This document shows positions 14,420 through 17,449 of a stretch of DNA of 17,449 bases, piece by piece. The stretch lies in assembly GCA_035560935.1 (NCBI GenBank), contig DATMYQ010000067.1:1-17449 (forward strand), read 5' to 3'. Below the pieces are notes generated by a model. That model worked only from the letters and a program-made list of their open reading frames with translations, was not told where the DNA came from and searched no databases. Position numbers and translations under genes: made by a program. The number at the start of each line of letters is the position of its first letter. Position 1 is the stretch's first letter. Source of the stretch: DATMYQ01 sp035560935. GTDB lineage: Bacteria; Bacillota; Negativicutes; Sporomusales; Sporomusaceae.

Positions 14420-16486
14420 ATGAAATCACTTGTGCTCGCGGAAAAACCCAGTGTGGCCCGGGAAATCGCCCGGGTGCTGCAATGCACCACGAAAGGAAAA
14501 CATTCTCTGGAAGGTTCCCGCTACGTTGTGACCTGGGCGTTGGGACATTTGGTCACGCTGGCGGAGCCAGAAGATTATGATCAAAAATACCGGGAATGGC
14601 GGCTGGAGGATTTGCCGTTGCTGCCGGACAGTCTGGAATTGAAAGTCATCAAAAAAACGGCGGCCCAGTACTACGGCATCAGTCAGCTAATGAAGCGGTC
14701 CGATATCGGTGAGTTGGTCATCGCCACGGATGCAGGACGGGAGGGCGAACTGGTGGCCCGCTGGATTATGGCCATGGCCCGTTGGAAAAAACCGTTTAAA
14801 CGGCTGTGGATTTCCTCGCAAACCGATGAAGCGATCCGGGAGGGTTTTGCCCATTTAAAACCGGGTATCTCGTACAATAATTTATATGATGCGGCAGTAT
14901 GCCGGGCGGAAGCCGACTGGCTGGTGGGACTGAACGTCACCCGGGCGCTGACCTGTAAGCACAATGCCCAACTGAATGCCGGACGGGTGCAGACACCGAC
15001 ACTGGCAATGATCGTCAACCGGGAAACCGAAATTCAGCAGTTTGTACCCCGTAATTACTGGACCTTGCGGAGTAATTTCGGCGACTATTACGGTGACTGG
15101 CGGGACAGCAGCGGCAACGGACGCCTGTTCGATCTGGCCCGGGCCGAAGCGGTGGCCGCCAACGTGAAGGGCCGTACCGGACGGATCACTCAACTGCGTA
15201 CGGACAATAAGAGTGAACCGCCGCCGCTGGCCTACAATCTGACTGAATTGCAGCGGGACGCCAACAAACGTTTCGGGTTTTCTGCCCAGCGAACGCTGAG
15301 TCTGCTGCAGGCGTTGTACGAACGGTATAAGCTGGTGACCTATCCCCGTACCGATTCCCGCTATATTTCCGCCGATATTGTGCCGACGCTGGGGCGGCGG
15401 TTGCAGGCGATGGCTGTCGGACCCTATGCGGACTGGGTCCGGAAAGTGCCACAGCCGCTGAAACCGGGAAAACGGTTTGTGGATGATGCCCGGGTATCGG
15501 ACCACCATGCGATCATTCCCACGGAGCAGCCGCTGAAACTGGCTGAGTTGGGCAATGATGAACGCAATCTGTATGATCTCATCGCCCGGCGTTTTCTGGC
15601 GGTATTGTATCCGCCCCATCGGTACCAGCAGACGACCATCGTGACCGAGGTCAACGGCGAGTCATTTCATTCCCGGGGAAAGGTGACGGTGGACCCGGGC
15701 TGGCGGACGGTGACTATCGCGCCGGCAGCGGAGGAGCCTGATGTGGATGAGGTCTTGCCGGAACAAAAATTGAAAATGCACCGGCAAGGAGACAGTATGG
15801 AATTGGTCCAGTGCAAGGTAGTGGCCGGTAAGACCAAACCACCGGCCCGGTACAACGAAGCGTCGCTGCTGGCGGCGATGGAGAATCCCGGTCAGTTTAT
15901 TGCTGATGAAGAACTGCGGGAATCCATTCGCCAGGGCGGGCTGGGAACCGTAGCCACCCGGGCCGAAATTATCGAGAAACTGATTCACACCAGTTATATT
16001 GAACGGCGCGGCAAAGAACTGGTGCCGACTTCCAAAGGTAAGCAACTGATCGGTCTGGTGGCCGACGAACTAAAATCGCCGGACCTGACGGCCCAGTGGG
16101 AGCAGGCACTGACCGACATTGCCCGCGGCAAGGGCGCTAAAGGCGATTTTATTGCCGGCATTCGCGCCTATGCCGGGGAACTGGTGCGGACCACCTCCGC
16201 CGATGGTACGGTCTACCGGGCAGACAATCTGACCAAGACCAAATGCCCGTTATGCGGTAAGCTAATGCTGCTGGTCAACGGCAAAAGAGGACGGATGCTG
16301 GCCTGCCAGGATCGGGTCTGTGGCCACCGGCAGCCGGAGAAGGAAAATGAGTACGGCGGCATGGGACGGGGACGGGGCAACAGCAAGATGAACCAGAAGC
16401 TGATTTCCCAGTATTGCGAGGAGCAGAATGTGGGCAGCAATTTGGGTGAGCTGTTAAAAGCGGCGCTGGAGAAGCAGAAAGAATGA
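14420..16486 (+). CDS. topB: DNA topoisomerase III
   Basis: This type IA topoisomerase cuts one DNA strand and passes another, decatenating replication and recombination intermediates. The 688 residues begin with a Toprim domain containing LAEKPS (Glu8, Lys9) and ATDAGREGE (Asp104, Glu108), which hold Mg2+. The IA core follows, with LNAGRVQTPTL and the active-site VTYPRTDSRY (Tyr308 forms the DNA link). RYNEASLLAAME and GLGTVATRAEIIEKL are further core motifs. A C-terminal zinc-finger-like segment has Cys609, Cys612, Cys629 and Cys634, followed by a basic Gly/Arg-rich tail, as in many Firmicute TopB proteins. The chromosomal topoisomerase TopA is usually longer with several zinc fingers, so TopB fits better. 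The start ATG 14420 has only a modest site (CGAGG). Confidence 0.95.
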   Translation: MKSLVLAEKPSVAREIARVLQCTTKGKHSLEGSRYVVTWALGHLVTLAEPEDYDQKYREWRLEDLPLLPDSLELKVIKKTAAQYYGISQLMKRSDIGELVIATDAGREGELVARWIMAMARWKKPFKRLWISSQTDEAIREGFAHLKPGISYNNLYDAAVCRAEADWLVGLNVTRALTCKHNAQLNAGRVQTPTLAMIVNRETEIQQFVPRNYWTLRSNFGDYYGDWRDSSGNGRLFDLARAEAVAANVKGRTGRITQLRTDNKSEPPPLAYNLTELQRDANKRFGFSAQRTLSLLQALYERYKLVTYPRTDSRYISADIVPTLGRRLQAMAVGPYADWVRKVPQPLKPGKRFVDDARVSDHHAIIPTEQPLKLAELGNDERNLYDLIARRFLAVLYPPHRYQQTTIVTEVNGESFHSRGKVTVDPGWRTVTIAPAAEEPDVDEVLPEQKLKMHRQGDSMELVQCKVVAGKTKPPARYNEASLLAAMENPGQFIADEELRESIRQGGLGTVATRAEIIEKLIHTSYIERRGKELVPTSKGKQLIGLVADELKSPDLTAQWEQALTDIARGKGAKGDFIAGIRAYAGELVRTTSADGTVYRADNLTKTKCPLCGKLMLLVNGKRGRMLACQDRVCGHRQPEKENEYGGMGRGRGNSKMNQKLISQYCEEQNVGSNLGELLKAALEKQKE

Positions 16487-16504
16487 AGCCACCGGACGGT
16501 GGCT
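16487..16504 (+). terminator. Hairpin directly after topB, weak terminator candidate
   Basis: AGCCACC (16487-16493) and GGTGGCT (16498-16504) form a perfect seven-base stem with a GGAC loop, beginning right after the stop codon. The following bases (CCGAGACCGTATTTT) lack a proper T-run, so it may instead protect the transcript end or terminate weakly. Confidence 0.4.
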
Positions 16505-16592
16505 CCGAGACCGTATTTTCCTGGAAGAACGGCTCCCGATGCGAGGGGTCTGCCTGATGGCCGGGAGGAACGTTAATAAGGGGGATATGATC

Positions 16593-17449
16593 ATGATCAA
16601 TGTTAGCGTTGAATTGAATAAATTACTGATTTACCGGAACATCCTGCAGGATCCGTTAATTGCATTGCTGCCCCAGTCCGACTGGTCCAACAGTGAACCG
16701 GGTCTTAAAATGAGCGCCGGCCTGATCCGACGGGCGGAAGAACTGGGTTTGTCCGGCAACTTATTAGCCGACTATCTGATTTATCTGGTGGCTGAAGATG
16801 AAAACGTCTTTAGCAGTACGGTGGAAAAAACCGGTGGTCATCCTGGTGAGAGTTTACGGCGGGCGGCGATTCAGGATGTGGCCCGGATTAAAGAGTGCGT
16901 CCAAGCCAGTCTGCAACAGTCGGATTTAGGTGTGCTGCTGGGCGATTACCGGCCGACCCGGTTGCGGGACGATGCCGGCTTTGCCAGTCTACGGGAAAGC
17001 TTCCTTGAACTGGGCCGCAAGTATACCGCGGAAGAAACCACCGACCTATTGGTAGATTATTATGTAAACCACGGGTATGGTGAATTGGCGAAAAGTGCGG
17101 TGCTGCGCTGGGAACGGGGCGTTGGCCTGGTGGCGGTTCCCGGTTACGAACGCAGCCGATTGACGGACATCATTGGCTATGAACGGCAAAAGGCGGCGTT
17201 AATCCGGAATACCGAAGCTTTTGTGGCGGGACGGGCCGCCAATAACGTGTTATTGGCCGGCGCCCGGGGAACCGGCAAATCTTCCAGTGTCAAGGCGTTG
17301 GTGAATCAATATTTTCAACAGGGACTGCGGCTGGTGGAGGTGTCTAAATCCGAATTGAAGCAGCTACCGGAGCTGATGAATGCCTTGCGGGAACGAGGCA
17401 AAAAATTTCTACTGTTTTTGGATGATCTTTCGTTTGAAGAATATGAAGT
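16593..17449 (+). CDS. DUF815-type AAA ATP-binding protein, partial at the window end
   Basis: This is an ATPase of unknown cellular role. The frame is open to the window edge, giving 285 codons. ATG 16593 is favoured over ATG 16587, because AAGGGGG ends eight bases before it. Residues about 1-190 are a helical N-terminal region with scattered charged segments (RRAEELGLSGNLLADYLIY, YVNHGYGELAKS). After IIGYERQKAALIRNTEAF comes a Walker A motif, GARGTGKSS, then LRLVEVSKSELKQLPEL and a Walker B motif, FLLFLDDLSFEEYE. This order and these words match DUF815 closely. The remaining AAA part, including sensor residues, lies outside. A helical leader-like sequence of about 100 bases separates it from topB, so co-transcription is possible but not shown. 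Confidence 0.88.
   Translation, partial: MINVSVELNKLLIYRNILQDPLIALLPQSDWSNSEPGLKMSAGLIRRAEELGLSGNLLADYLIYLVAEDENVFSSTVEKTGGHPGESLRRAAIQDVARIKECVQASLQQSDLGVLLGDYRPTRLRDDAGFASLRESFLELGRKYTAEETTDLLVDYYVNHGYGELAKSAVLRWERGVGLVAVPGYERSRLTDIIGYERQKAALIRNTEAFVAGRAANNVLLAGARGTGKSSSVKALVNQYFQQGLRLVEVSKSELKQLPELMNALRERGKKFLLFLDDLSFEEYE

Noticed and set aside
1..17449. Search for CRISPR arrays, insertion sequences, long direct repeats, tRNA and rRNA
   Set aside because: No regularly spaced repeats, transposase motifs, terminal inverted repeats or rRNA-like stretches were seen by eye.

Overview
The window looks like chromosomal DNA of an anaerobic, Gram-positive-lineage (Bacillota) bacterium, possibly of the Negativicutes/Sporomusa type. 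The reasons are strong AGGAGG-type ribosome binding sites with frequent GTG/TTG starts, a T-box leader, a symporter small accessory protein, DUF2000 and DUF815 genes, an HD-GYP response regulator, and a PAS/RsbU phosphatase. The taxonomic placement is inference. All genes run on the + strand except one pseudouridine synthase.

Region 1 (1-4539): the tail of a hybrid sensor kinase (receiver plus HPt) lies 18 bases upstream of a receiver-HD-GYP regulator, which suggests a phosphorelay controlling cyclic-di-GMP hydrolysis. Next come a metallo-beta-lactamase-fold hydrolase with an altered metal motif (HxDxDH), an exported two-domain protein of unknown role, and a coiled-coil protein of unknown role. 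A strong, probably bidirectional terminator ends this block.

Region 2 (4654-8719): an RluA-family pseudouridine synthase on the minus strand diverges from a cytoplasmic GH13 amylase-like enzyme across a 235-base gap. An exported HEXXH peptidase-like protein follows.

Region 3 (8795-12078): a large signalling protein has a cysteine-containing N-terminal module, PAS domains, a PP2C/RsbU phosphatase and a SpoIIAB/RsbW-like ATPase domain on one chain. Behind it are a decayed fragment of an AraC-type regulator, a hairpin overlapping a possible promoter, and a DUF2000 gene.

Region 4 (12118-14323): a near-consensus sigma-A promoter drives a complete T-box leader (stem I, specifier loop, T-box bulge, antiterminator and terminator). 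It controls a 37-residue membrane protein, started by TTG and too short for ordinary gene calling, and a sodium:solute symporter. The specifier reads best as GTT (valine), with TTC (phenylalanine) as a register alternative, so the transporter is probably an amino-acid carrier induced when one tRNA is uncharged.

Region 5 (14348-17449): an extended -10 promoter precedes topB (DNA topoisomerase III). Downstream is a DUF815-type AAA ATPase cut off by the window end. I saw no CRISPR array, insertion sequence, tRNA or rRNA. No wholly new system is evident. The most interesting items are the T-box/small-protein/symporter unit, the phosphatase-kinase fusion with its cysteine cluster, and the AraC remnant.
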